A stretch of 64,000 nt of DNA. Origin: CAYNZV01 sp965217095. GTDB lineage: Bacteria; Latescibacterota; UBA2968; UBA8231. Below, piece by piece: positions 51,160 to 59,500 of the stretch. Each line of letters begins with the position of its first letter. The first letter of the stretch is position 1. The stretch lies in assembly GCA_965217095.1 (NCBI GenBank), contig OZ244235.1, positions 3,906,001 to 3,970,000 on the forward strand, in the 5' to 3' direction. Below the pieces are notes generated by a model. The model had not been told where the DNA came from. It was given only the letters and a program-made list of their open reading frames with translations, and did no database searches. Made by a program: the position numbers and the translations under genes.

Positions 51160-51614
51160 TGACCGAGCTGCGCGAACTCTATCAACAGATAATCCTAGAC
51201 CACAACAAGAGTCCCCGGAACTTCGGAAAGCTGGAAGCCCCTACATCAGACCAGGAGGGATACAACCCTCTGTGCGGCGATCACCTTCACATATACCTCC
51301 ATGTGGACGAAGACGGCCTCATTCAGGATATCTCCTTCGAGGGTTCGGGGTGCGCGATTTCGAAGGCCTCAGCCTCGCTGATGAGCACCATGGTGAAGGG
51401 AAAAACGGTCGAGGAAACCGAAACGCTTTCCCAGGATTTTCACAACTTGCTGACTGGAGATGCCGAATCCGACGTCGATATGGATAGCCTCGGTAAGTTG
51501 GCCGTCTTTGCGGGGGTCCGAGAATTCCCCATGAGGGTCAAATGCGCCACCCTGGCGTGGCATACGATGAAGGCCGCTCTCGCCGGTCAGGACAACCCCG
51601 TTTCCACCGAGTAA
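51159..51614 (+). CDS. sufU: SufU-type sulfur transfer protein
   Basis: 151 aa. The three conserved Cys are in NPLCGDHLHIYL, GSGCAISKASASLM and RVKCATLAWHTM, and the first is followed by Gly-Asp as in zinc-binding SufU. An insertion near the middle, compared with IscU, and the GSGCAISKAS form favour SufU over IscU. It shuttles sulfur from SufS to SufBCD. Its ATG shares one base with the sufS stop. Confidence 0.94.
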   Translation: MTELRELYQQIILDHNKSPRNFGKLEAPTSDQEGYNPLCGDHLHIYLHVDEDGLIQDISFEGSGCAISKASASLMSTMVKGKTVEETETLSQDFHNLLTGDAESDVDMDSLGKLAVFAGVREFPMRVKCATLAWHTMKAALAGQDNPVSTE

Positions 51615-51634
51615 AGGAAAAAGAGAGGTGTTTA

Positions 51635-51958
51635 ATGGATGACGCGAGTCCGGAAAATGAAGTCGAAGCGCGCGTAGTGGAAGTTCTGAAGACGTGTTAC
51701 GATCCGGAGATCCCGGTAAACATCTACGAGCTGGGGCTGATCTACGACATCGAGGTGCAGGAAGACAACAACGTTCACATAAACATGACCTTGACTTCAC
51801 CTGCCTGTCCGGTCGCCGGTACCCTGCCTCCGGAGATTCAAAACAAGGTCGCGGAGATACCCGAGATCAGTGATGCGAAGGTCGACGTGGTTTGGGACCC
51901 ACCATGGACCGTAGACATGATGTCTGAGGCGGCCAAACTCGAATTGGGGATATTGTAG
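51635..51958 (+). CDS. sufT: SufT-like DUF59 / MIP18 protein
   Basis: 107 aa from ATG 51635 with AGAGAGG upstream; the frame is open back to 51542 in sufU. The MIP18 domain is complete: VLKTCYDPEIPVNIYELGLI, INMTLTSPACPVAGTLP with the conserved Cys, and VVWDPPWTVDMMSEAAKLEL at the end. SufT proteins assist maturation of Fe-S enzymes. It sits between sufU and the Rrf2 regulator. Confidence 0.93.
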   Translation: MDDASPENEVEARVVEVLKTCYDPEIPVNIYELGLIYDIEVQEDNNVHINMTLTSPACPVAGTLPPEIQNKVAEIPEISDAKVDVVWDPPWTVDMMSEAAKLELGIL

Positions 51959-51960
51959 CC

Positions 51961-52434
51961 GTGAAACTCAGCTCGCTGGAAGAGTACGGTCTGCGCTGTC
52001 TACTTCAGCTTGCCCGTGCCGGCCTGCACGAATCGCTCACCATCGAAGAGATAAGCCATGCTGAAGGTGTTACCCCGCCAAACGTCGCCAAAATCATGCG
52101 CATTATGAGACGGGGCGGATTCGTGGAGAGTGTGCGCGGCCAAAACGGCGGGTACACCCTGGCGTTGACCCCGCAGGAGATCATCGTCGGCGATGTATTG
52201 GAGGTGTTGGGCGGGCGCTTGTACGATCCAAGCTTTTGCGAGCATTTCGTTGGCAGTGAAGATTCCTGCCTACACGAATCGAGCCATTGTTCCATCAGGT
52301 CGCTGTGGAATCGTGTGCAATCGGCAGTGGACGAAGTGCTGCGTCAGACGACACTGGCCGACCTGGCGCACGGTCCGTCTCAAATAGAAACAGCTAGCTC
52401 GCCCGGCACGATCGCTATCTCCGATGTAAGCTGA
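51961..52434 (+). CDS. Rrf2-family Fe-S regulator (IscR/SufR-like)
   Basis: 157 aa, GTG start. A winged helix-turn-helix occupies the first 80 residues (LSSLEEYGLRCLLQLARAG, SHAEGVTPPNVAKIMRIMRR, SVRGQNGGYTLALTP). Three Cys follow in the cluster-binding loop, at FCEHF, DSCLHE and SHCSIR, as in IscR-type sensors. It probably binds a cluster and represses the operon when clusters are plentiful. The repeated boxes before sufB are likely targets. The C-terminal tail after about 140 is not conserved. Confidence 0.93.
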   Translation: MKLSSLEEYGLRCLLQLARAGLHESLTIEEISHAEGVTPPNVAKIMRIMRRGGFVESVRGQNGGYTLALTPQEIIVGDVLEVLGGRLYDPSFCEHFVGSEDSCLHESSHCSIRSLWNRVQSAVDEVLRQTTLADLAHGPSQIETASSPGTIAISDVS

Positions 52435-52461
52435 GCAAATCCAAACAATTTGAGCAACCAT

Positions 52462-52493
52462 CCCTTCAGCTTTCTAGCTGAGGGTTTTTTTTT
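52462..52493 (+). terminator. Rho-independent terminator of the suf operon
   Basis: CCCTTCAGCT (52462-52471) pairs with AGCTGAGGG (52476-52484), with one bulged base, followed by nine T. It lies 28 bases after the rrf2 stop. Confidence 0.92.
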
Positions 52494-52609
52494 AAAGAAT
52501 GATGCCATCGTAAAATCTCGTTGGTCACACACGTCGAACAATACTGTTACACCAATCAATTGAAATGAAATCACTGTTGTTGCATCTGCATTTCAGCTTG
52601 CCAGAAAAA

Positions 52610-52638
52610 TTGAGTTTCGTTATTTTTGCAACTAAATG
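52610..52638 (+). promoter_or_regulatory. Possible promoter of the lysine-rich gene
   Basis: TTGAGT (52610-52615), 17 bases, TAAATG (52633-52638), in an AT-rich gap. The start would fall near 52646, beside the inverted repeat at 52649-52668. Confidence 0.4.
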
Positions 52639-52648
52639 TAACGTATTG

Positions 52649-52668
52649 TTTTGCAGTTCGATGCAAAA
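52649..52668. repeat. Perfect inverted repeat upstream of the lysine-rich gene
   Basis: TTTTGCA (52649-52655), 6 bases, TGCAAAA (52662-52668). It lies between the predicted promoter and the ATG at 52705 and could be an operator. Confidence 0.6.
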
Positions 52669-52704
52669 GAATATGACCCACTAGCCAACCGAGGGAGGAG
52701 CTTA

Positions 52705-52969
52705 ATGGCTAAGGCTAAACGCAAGAAGGCAGCGCCGAAGAAGAAGAAGAAAGCGGCTGCCAAGAAGAAGGCAGCGCCGAAGAGGAAAAAGGCGGCTGCC
52801 AAGAAGAAGAAAGCAGCGCCGAAGAAGAAGAAAGCTGCTGCCGAAGCGGAAGAAAGCAGCGCCGAAGAAGAAGAAAGCTGCTCCGAAGCGGAAAAAAGCA
52901 GCGCCGAAGAAGAAGAAAGCTGCTCCGAAGCGGAAAAAAGCTGCACAGAGGAAAGCCAGAAGGAGATAA
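52705..52969 (+). CDS. Lysine/alanine-rich histone H1-like protein, apparent +1 frameshift
   Basis: ATG 52705 has GGGAGGAG 5 bases upstream. The first 46 residues are Lys/Ala/Pro repeats (KKAAPKKKK, KKKAAPKRKK) like histone H1-type or AlgP-like DNA-binding proteins. At about 52840 one extra base breaks the repeat: the zero frame continues as an acidic Glu/Ser/Cys repeat and runs through the terminator to 53064 (119 aa). Skipping one base restores KRKKAAPKKKK units to TAA 52967-52969, just before the terminator, for 87 aa. The restored frame is much more like the family. Whether this is an indel, a read error or programmed shift cannot be told. Confidence 0.65.
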
Positions 52970-52987
52970 ACCCTTCTCAGGTTCCCG

Positions 52988-53024
52988 AAGCGGCGTCGGT
53001 CCTTGGATCGATGCCGCTTTTTTT
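52988..53024 (+). terminator. Rho-independent terminator after the lysine-rich gene
   Basis: AAGCGGCGTCG (52988-52998) and CGATGCCGCTT (53009-53019) form an 11-base stem with one G-T pair, followed by T to 53024. The T run overlaps the stop codon of the convergent nadE gene. Confidence 0.9.
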
Positions 53025-54963
53025 ATGGCAGATCCAGTGCGAGCGCCTTATCCTTCAGCGCTGAATATTTGACAGGCGCATATTCTGTAAGCTGGGCTTC
53101 CCGTAGATCGAAACCAAACGCGCGTTTGCTCAGAACAATGATCGGTGGGGCCTGAACTCGCTTGAAATAGTTTATCCGCAGCAAACGCTCTATCTGCTCT
53201 AGGTCCTCTATCCAACTCCGGACCGTTGGGAAATAGGTCCGGAACGCTTCGGCGTCGTTCCAACCGAGGTTCTCAAGCAAACAACCGTCGATGAACCAGG
53301 TAAGGAAGTCGACAGGGTGTTTTCGATATTCGATCATTTGACGAAGCACTGCGTCGTGGTACCCGTATTTGATGGGATCTCCGAGCCCTCGGGTCACATC
53401 CTGCTGCTCTGAGAGCTCGGCGCTGGGAACCGTGGTGCCGTCCAAGAGATTTCGGGGAATGAGATCGGATTTGAATACCTCGCTATTTAAGAATCTTGCA
53501 AGTTCGAGCACCTGCACCTTGTACAGGTCAGCTATCGGTGCAATGGCCCCGTTGACATCGCCGTACAGGGTGGCATACCCGAGCGCAATTTCGGTCTTGT
53601 TGCCGTTGTTGGTGAAAACCAATCCAAACTTGGCTGCAAGACCGGAAAGGACGTCGGCGCCTCGAATTCGGGCTTGAACATTCTCATCTACCAGCCGAGT
53701 GTATTCTCCGGTTTCACCGTGAAATCGTGCCCCCAGAATCGCCTCCGACAGGTGTTCGTACAGCTTTTGTATCGAAAACTCGAGGATTTCAACGCCGAGG
53801 TCAGCGCAGAGCTGGCGCGCGTTATCCCGGGTAATGGATGAGTTGAAACGGCTGGGCATATTTACGGTCAATACCCGTTCCGGCCCGAACGCCCCGACCA
53901 GCAAGGCCGCAACGGTACTTGAATCAACCCCACCACTTACTCCCACCAGATATTTTCCGTCGTTGCCGCGAAGGTGATCAAAATGACGCAACCCTGTGAG
54001 TATGCCGTCGTAGATCGCCCCCATTTCGCTCTGGTCGGGTGAAGCCCCCGCGTTGCCGGCGACCCATATCATCTCCTCCCGCCATGGTCGGGCCCGGCAG
54101 ACGACACTGCCGTCGCCCGAATACGCGGTCGTATCGCCGTCGAAGACGATCACGTTCTTGCCGTTGTTCTGGGCACCCACCTGATTTACGTAAAAGAATG
54201 GAATGGGTGATTGTTTGAGCACCTCGGATACGACCCGATTCCGCTTGTCATTCTTTTTCCACGTCCAGGGTGATGCCGAGAGGTTGAACAGGGCGTTTGC
54301 CCCCTTTGCATGGTACATCTTGAGGGTATCGAGCACTTCGCAGTCGGCGCGGTAATCCTGGCACCAGATATCCTCGCATAGCTGGACCCCGAACGAAAAG
54401 GTCTCCCCGTTTTTCCGCACGATCTCGAACGGCACCATCCATTCGTCGATCGAACAACCCCGTTCGGCCGCCAACTTCCGCAAAGAGTAGAAATGGCGGT
54501 CGTCGTCGAAGAACCGATAGTTGGGATGCAGGGTCTTGGGTTGTATGCCGGGCGCGAACCCCTTCGGACCCAGGGGTCTCTCGAGAAATTTCATGTTACT
54601 GCAGACACAAACAGCGTTGTATTTCCTGATACGACCGTCTTCACCAATCTGAGCCACATCCGCGAAGACATTGCCGAACAGCACGGTTACCCCCTCGCTG
54701 GCGCGGCGAATTTCATCGCTGTACGCGGCAAAGTCTTCGACAACGGCATCTACCTCCCACAAATCACCGAGAATGTACCCCGAGATGCACAGTTCGGAGA
54801 AAACGATGATCTCGGCGCCTCCCTCGCGAGCCCGCTCAATAAAGCTCCGCATATTGGCGACGTTGAGGTCCGGTCGTGCGGGCAGAACCTCCATCTGCGC
54901 CAGGACGATCTGCGGTAGATCCTCGATTGTCACGAGCGACTCTTCTTTCGGCGTAAGACCCAT
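53023..54963 (-). CDS. nadE: Glutamine-dependent NAD+ synthetase
   Basis: 646 aa from ATG 54963; a TTG at 55023 gives 20 extra residues without support, and GTG 54931-54933 is also possible. The N-terminal nitrilase-like glutaminase has IVFSELCISGY with the Glu and FGVQLCEDIW with the Cys nucleophile. The synthetase domain has LVGVSGGVDSSTVAALLV and, later, NGNKTEIALGYATLYGD. The enzyme makes NAD+ from deamido-NAD+ with glutamine as nitrogen source. The large two-domain form is normal for this class. It is convergent with the lysine-rich gene. Confidence 0.95.
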   Translation of the reverse strand: MGLTPKEESLVTIEDLPQIVLAQMEVLPARPDLNVANMRSFIERAREGGAEIIVFSELCISGYILGDLWEVDAVVEDFAAYSDEIRRASEGVTVLFGNVFADVAQIGEDGRIRKYNAVCVCSNMKFLERPLGPKGFAPGIQPKTLHPNYRFFDDDRHFYSLRKLAAERGCSIDEWMVPFEIVRKNGETFSFGVQLCEDIWCQDYRADCEVLDTLKMYHAKGANALFNLSASPWTWKKNDKRNRVVSEVLKQSPIPFFYVNQVGAQNNGKNVIVFDGDTTAYSGDGSVVCRARPWREEMIWVAGNAGASPDQSEMGAIYDGILTGLRHFDHLRGNDGKYLVGVSGGVDSSTVAALLVGAFGPERVLTVNMPSRFNSSITRDNARQLCADLGVEILEFSIQKLYEHLSEAILGARFHGETGEYTRLVDENVQARIRGADVLSGLAAKFGLVFTNNGNKTEIALGYATLYGDVNGAIAPIADLYKVQVLELARFLNSEVFKSDLIPRNLLDGTTVPSAELSEQQDVTRGLGDPIKYGYHDAVLRQMIEYRKHPVDFLTWFIDGCLLENLGWNDAEAFRTYFPTVRSWIEDLEQIERLLRINYFKRVQAPPIIVLSKRAFGFDLREAQLTEYAPVKYSALKDKALALDLP

Positions 54964-55023
54964 TCGTTTCAGGAAACGACCCCTCAGCTGTTCGGTTCCA
55001 AAGATCGCGCTAAAATATAGCAA

Positions 55024-55139
55024 ATAGGACCAGGGTGCGGCGCCCGCCCTGGTGGAGCCGGGCGCAGCCTGGTGTTATGTTAAAGGCTCGAATCCGGACA
55101 AAATTAGCCTCTCAACCCTTAATCATTCGAGGAAGACTC
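55024..55139. other. Divergent gap between nadE and skp with GC-rich inverted repeat
   Basis: ACCAGGG (55029-55035) and CCCTGGT (55047-55053) pair exactly around an 11-base GC-rich loop. No confident promoter can be picked on either strand; an AT-rich part at 55096-55125 lies before skp. Confidence 0.4.
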
Positions 55140-55730
55140 ATGAAACGGCACCTCGTTTTCTTGTGTTTCGCAGGACTGTTGATTTATCCAGATTGGGCGG
55201 CAGCTGAGCTGAAGTTGGGGTACATAGACTCGGAAATGCTGAAGAAGAGTCTGCCCGAATTCAAACAGGCGCAGCGCCAGATGGACGGTCTGCGAGAGCA
55301 GTACGAGCGCGAAATGGGCGATCGCCAGAGTAAGCTCATCAAGATGCAAGAAGACTTCCGCAAGCAAGAGCTGCTCATGAGCGAAGCCAGAAAGACGGAA
55401 CTACAGGCCGAATTCGAACAGCAGATGATGCAGTTAGAGGAATTCAGGGTCACGAAGTTTGGTCCCGAAGGCGAGCTGGTTCAGAAGAATTTCGAGCTAT
55501 CGGCGCCCATATTTGAATGGGTCAACGAAATCCTTCAGGAGGTTGGAAGAGAGGGCACCTACGATTTCATCTTCGATGTTGGCCGGAACAGTGGGATCGT
55601 TTATGCCGCCGAGGGCAAATACGACCTGACCGAGGCCGTACTGGAACGTCTCGACGTGGCGAGAGAGAAAAAGCGGGAGGCAGGTGAAAAACAAAGCGAG
55701 ACGGAGGACGAACCGGAAACGCAGGAGTAG
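55140..55730 (+). CDS. Skp/OmpH-like periplasmic chaperone
   Basis: 196 aa from ATG 55140 with GAGGAAG upstream; the frame is open from 55035. The signal peptide (HLVFLCFAGLLIYPDWAAA) precedes LKLGYIDSEMLKKSLPEFKQ, a long coiled coil (about 40-110) and a return helix with YDFIFDVGRNSGIVYAAEG. This is the OmpH/Skp pattern. These trimeric chaperones hold unfolded outer-membrane proteins. An acidic tail of about 25 residues ends the protein. The gene stands alone, not beside bamA or lpxD as usual. Confidence 0.88.
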   Translation: MKRHLVFLCFAGLLIYPDWAAAELKLGYIDSEMLKKSLPEFKQAQRQMDGLREQYEREMGDRQSKLIKMQEDFRKQELLMSEARKTELQAEFEQQMMQLEEFRVTKFGPEGELVQKNFELSAPIFEWVNEILQEVGREGTYDFIFDVGRNSGIVYAAEGKYDLTEAVLERLDVAREKKREAGEKQSETEDEPETQE

Positions 55731-55737
55731 GAGCTAG

Positions 55738-56505
55738 CTATCCGAGAACTTTTGCTATCTCCTCCAGCAACCTCTTCTCGAAATCTGCGGTCTTGCTCAC
55801 GAAATTGGAAACCGCGAGGGGCCGGAGCTGCACCACCGTGTCGGATTTGATCTCGCCGGAGAGCACTACAATCGGGGTATCCAGTTGTAGGTTGCGGCGC
55901 AGCAGGCGAATGGCCTGCTCACCCCTAAAGTCTGGTAGATTCAGATCCATCAGGATGAGATCGAACCGGTTGGATTTCAACACTTCGATGGCCGATTTGA
56001 TCAGTCCGGCCACCTCGACCCGGTGACCTTCCCTTTCGAGAAGATTTTTTACCATCGCCTGAATCATCTGGGAATCGTCGACGACCAGGACGGAGGTTTT
56101 TTTGGCGGGCTCCGGCGCGGCTTGGGACGGATCCTCCCCGCCGCCGAGAGCCATTTCGATGGTCATCTGCAGCTCCCGCTGCTTGAACGGCTTCAGCACG
56201 TAACCGCTGGGTCGCGTCAACTTGGCGCGCTCAAAATTGTAGTCGTCTGTGTGGCTGGTCACGTATTTGATCGGCACATCCGACCTTTGTCGAATCTGTT
56301 CCGCCGCCTCGACACCGTCGAGCGATCCCGCAAGGTGGATGTCCATCAGAACCAGGTCGGGGTTCAGCTCGAGTACTTTTTCGACCGCTTCCTCACCGGT
56401 CGTTGCGACGCTTGCCGCAGAATGCCCCATCTCCTCAACGGTCAAATGTAACAGGCTCGACACACTCGATTCGTCATCTACGATCAGGATTTGTTTCTGC
56501 GCCAT
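55738..56505 (-). CDS. Response regulator with two receiver domains
   Basis: 255 aa from ATG 56505 with AGAGG upstream; the frame is open to 56757 in the permease. The first receiver (1-115) has ILIVDDESS, the phospho-Asp in LVLMDIHLAG and Lys in YVLKPFKQ. A short Ala/Pro linker leads to the second (about 132-255) with VLVVDDSQM, LILMDLNLPD and FVSKTADF. There is no output domain or histidine kinase beside it. It may act by protein contact, like CheY-type proteins. It has its own promoter. Confidence 0.9.
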   Translation of the reverse strand: MAQKQILIVDDESSVSSLLHLTVEEMGHSAASVATTGEEAVEKVLELNPDLVLMDIHLAGSLDGVEAAEQIRQRSDVPIKYVTSHTDDYNFERAKLTRPSGYVLKPFKQRELQMTIEMALGGGEDPSQAAPEPAKKTSVLVVDDSQMIQAMVKNLLEREGHRVEVAGLIKSAIEVLKSNRFDLILMDLNLPDFRGEQAIRLLRRNLQLDTPIVVLSGEIKSDTVVQLRPLAVSNFVSKTADFEKRLLEEIAKVLG

Positions 56506-56542
56506 ATATGAACCTCTGAATACTGCTTGCTCAAGTTTAATA

Positions 56543-56570
56543 AATATATCGAAATGGCTGTAACCCTCAA
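56543..56570 (-). promoter_or_regulatory. Promoter of the dual-receiver gene
   Basis: On the minus strand TTGAGG (56570-56565), 16 bases, TATATT (56548-56543), in an AT-rich stretch 38 bases before the ATG at 56505. Confidence 0.6.
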
Positions 56571-56573
56571 GGA

Positions 56574-59500
56574 TTAGTCGCCCTTCAACGAAGGTATCAG
56601 GGGGGATCGCAGCCCGCTCAGCGTCGCTGCAAAGACGGCAATGCTCCCCGTCGCAAAGACCGCCACCAAAGTTCCCCAGATGGACCCCCACGGAATCTGC
56701 GCCGCCCGATATGCTATATGCGGCGCCAACGCGATCGTGGCCGCGACAAGGCCACATGCGATGCCTGCCGCCAGCAGAAATGCAGATTCGCTAAAGAGTA
56801 CGACGGTCAAACTGCGCACGTTGTATCCGCACGCCCGCAACACAGCCAACTCGGACCTTCTTTCGATAACGTTACGCCACAACACGACTCCCAATCCGAT
56901 CGTTCCAAGAAGTAGCCCTAGGCCGCCCAGCAGTTGAAAGGTTCCCAGGTAGGTATTCTCCACCTCGCGGTATCGGGCCAGCCGGTCGCCTGCCGTGGCG
57001 ATGTCGAATCCGTACTCGGACAGCGTATTCTCCAAAATCGCCGAAATCTGCTGGTCATGTTTTCCTGTGGTGTGCACCAGAAAGTAGTTGTGACCATTGA
57101 AACCAGGAAAGTTGCGCATGAACTGCTCTTCCGAGATCAATAGCTCACTCTGAAATAGAGAACCTTTCATAAGGCCGACGATGCGCAGCGTGATCTGCTC
57201 ACCGAAGTGGTTCTTCACCTCAATCTCATCCCCGAGACCCATGTGAAGAATCCACTGAGCCGAATTGAAATCGGCGAAGGCGGGGACGACCCCCGGGATC
57301 TCCTCGTCCAGGAGCACCCAAGGGTTTTCCCCTGAGAATCGTTGCGGAAGCCCCTGAAACGAGAATCCCCCTCGCTGCACGAGACGGCTCGGAACCCCGA
57401 GAATGCGGGGTCGTTGGGGTCGGTAGAGGTTGAGACAGCTGATATCTTCGCCGGGCAAGCTCCGCAACGAAAAAACGGTGGCCCCTTCGAGATGTGTTTC
57501 GTCAGCAGGGTTGAAGCCGAGCTCGTAGCGCCCCACCGCCGAGTCGAGATCTCGCAACACCGGCACATCGGATTCGGCTACGAGACTGAAACCGCCGGCC
57601 CCACCATCGACTCTTTGCAACTCGTTTAAAGATGGACGGGTGGCGCGATTGGCCCCAACCGCTACCAGAATGAAACTGGCCGTACTGACCAGGGCGATGC
57701 AAAGCACGGCGCGGCCCGGTCGACGGCGGTTGTTGCGCAAGCCCATGCGAATCAACGAAACCCATCCTCGGGCGGAGAACGCTCCCGCGCTAGCGCCGCT
57801 TTTCAACCACCCGCTGAGCCCGGCCAATGCTGCCACGAGGACGAGAAGGCCGGTGACATAAAACATGCCGGCACTCTGCGCTCCGTCCATCGTCGTGCCC
57901 AGGATGGCGGTTGCCAATCCGGTCGCAAGGGCAATCAGGGAGACAAGAAGGGAAATCTTTGGGGATCTCGATCTTGACGCCGTGGTTGTGATCCCTTGCA
58001 ACAGGGATGTTACGGACACGGTCCCCAGGCGCTTCACTGCCAGCACAACGGTCAGTACCGCCAGCAATACCGAGATCGCGAGCCCGATGGCCATGGTCGA
58101 TGGCACGAGATGGACGGTGAGATACGGCGTCCCCACAGCAGCGACCCACCAGGTCCGCAGCCCTTCGAGCATCAACCACGCATACGCTATCGCCATTCCC
58201 AGCCCGACGATTCCGCCTGCCAGCGCCAAGTACCCGCCCTCCAAGCTGAAACGGCGACCCACAGCAGTACTGGTAAAGCCGACCGACCTTAGGTATCCCA
58301 CCTCGGGCGCCCTTTTTTCTATGCCCAACCCGAACAACAACACCGCCAGCAGCATCGCCGACACGATCAGGAAGATGCTGAACCCGACAAAGAGACCGCT
58401 GAAGTCGGTCGCGCCGGACGCAGCCTCCAATCCCTGCTCTTTCAATGCCTGAAAAACCAGACCCGCCTCCCCGCCATCGATCCGGGACAGCAGTGCCTTT
58501 CCGAAGCGTTGGGCCGTTGCCTCTTGCCCTACGTTGTCCATCGTTCCGATCCAGAGCGAGGTGAGGTCGCCGAATCGACTGCGCCAGAGATTCTGACCGG
58601 CCCCTCTGGCGATGAACGCTTTGGGTGTAGCTTGGAAGACATCCCAATATTCCTCGTCGACTGCACGAATCGACTTTGTGTCCAAGGGGAATGGCGCCTC
58701 CCATGAAGCCATATTGTCATGTTCGCTCAATCCTGGAAACGGGGGTGTCAGAATTCTGCGAGCGGCGAATTCCCGTTGCGCGACAATCCCGCCAAGGTTG
58801 AAGTCTTTGGAGGCGGTGATCAGCTGGTCTCCGGGACCGGGAATAAAGTAGCTCACCGATATCCGCTCCCCCGCTTCGACCCCAAGATCGTTCGCCGCCC
58901 ACGAGTTCAGTAGAATCTCGTCTGCGGCGAGGTCGGAGACGGTGGAGCCGTCCTCCAGATACAGGGACTGGAAACCGGACCCGGGTAGGGGTGGGTCCAC
59001 GGCCGTAATCGTGGAGTACGGAACGACGCGATCTCTCCCCTCTATAGTCACGGCGAGATAGGTCAATATTGGAAGTGCGGGAACACCGATCTCCACGGCG
59101 GCCGCGCGCGCGGCTGCCGCCAGCTTGGCCTGGATCATGAAATGGCGACTCTCCAAGACGAAAAATCGTTCGTTCGACGACAGCGCCAGGCCGAGGTCTT
59201 GCAACTGCAAAATCCCATCCAGACCCTGCTGCAGCCGGGTGATGGAATCTGCAACTTCGCTCTCGGGAGCCGACGCCAGAAGCGCGTTTACCTCCCCTCG
59301 ACGATCAACCGTTTTTTGCAGATCCTCGAGGCGCACGAAAGCGTTGTAAGGTTGGGATTGCTGGGCGAACAAACCGAAGCGACCAACATTTCGGTCGGAC
59401 ACAACCCCCACCAGTACTGCGCGCAACAGCCGGGTGTGCGGTGCGCGCGAGCCAAATACGAACTCCGGTGAGACGTCGGAGCTCCCGCCCACGGCCAGCA

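Noticed and set aside
52632..52946. Phe-rich minus-strand frame opposite the lysine-rich gene
   Set aside because: Runs of Phe and Ala arise from reading Lys codons backwards; there is no ribosome site.
52730..52950. Regular short repeats that might suggest a CRISPR array
   Set aside because: The repeats are codon repeats for Lys-Ala-Pro without unique spacers. No cas genes and no CRISPR-type array are in the window.
57790..58704. Second long minus-strand frame (304 codons) in the permease gene
   Set aside because: It overlaps the membrane domain of the permease in another frame and shows only Arg/Gly-rich translation.
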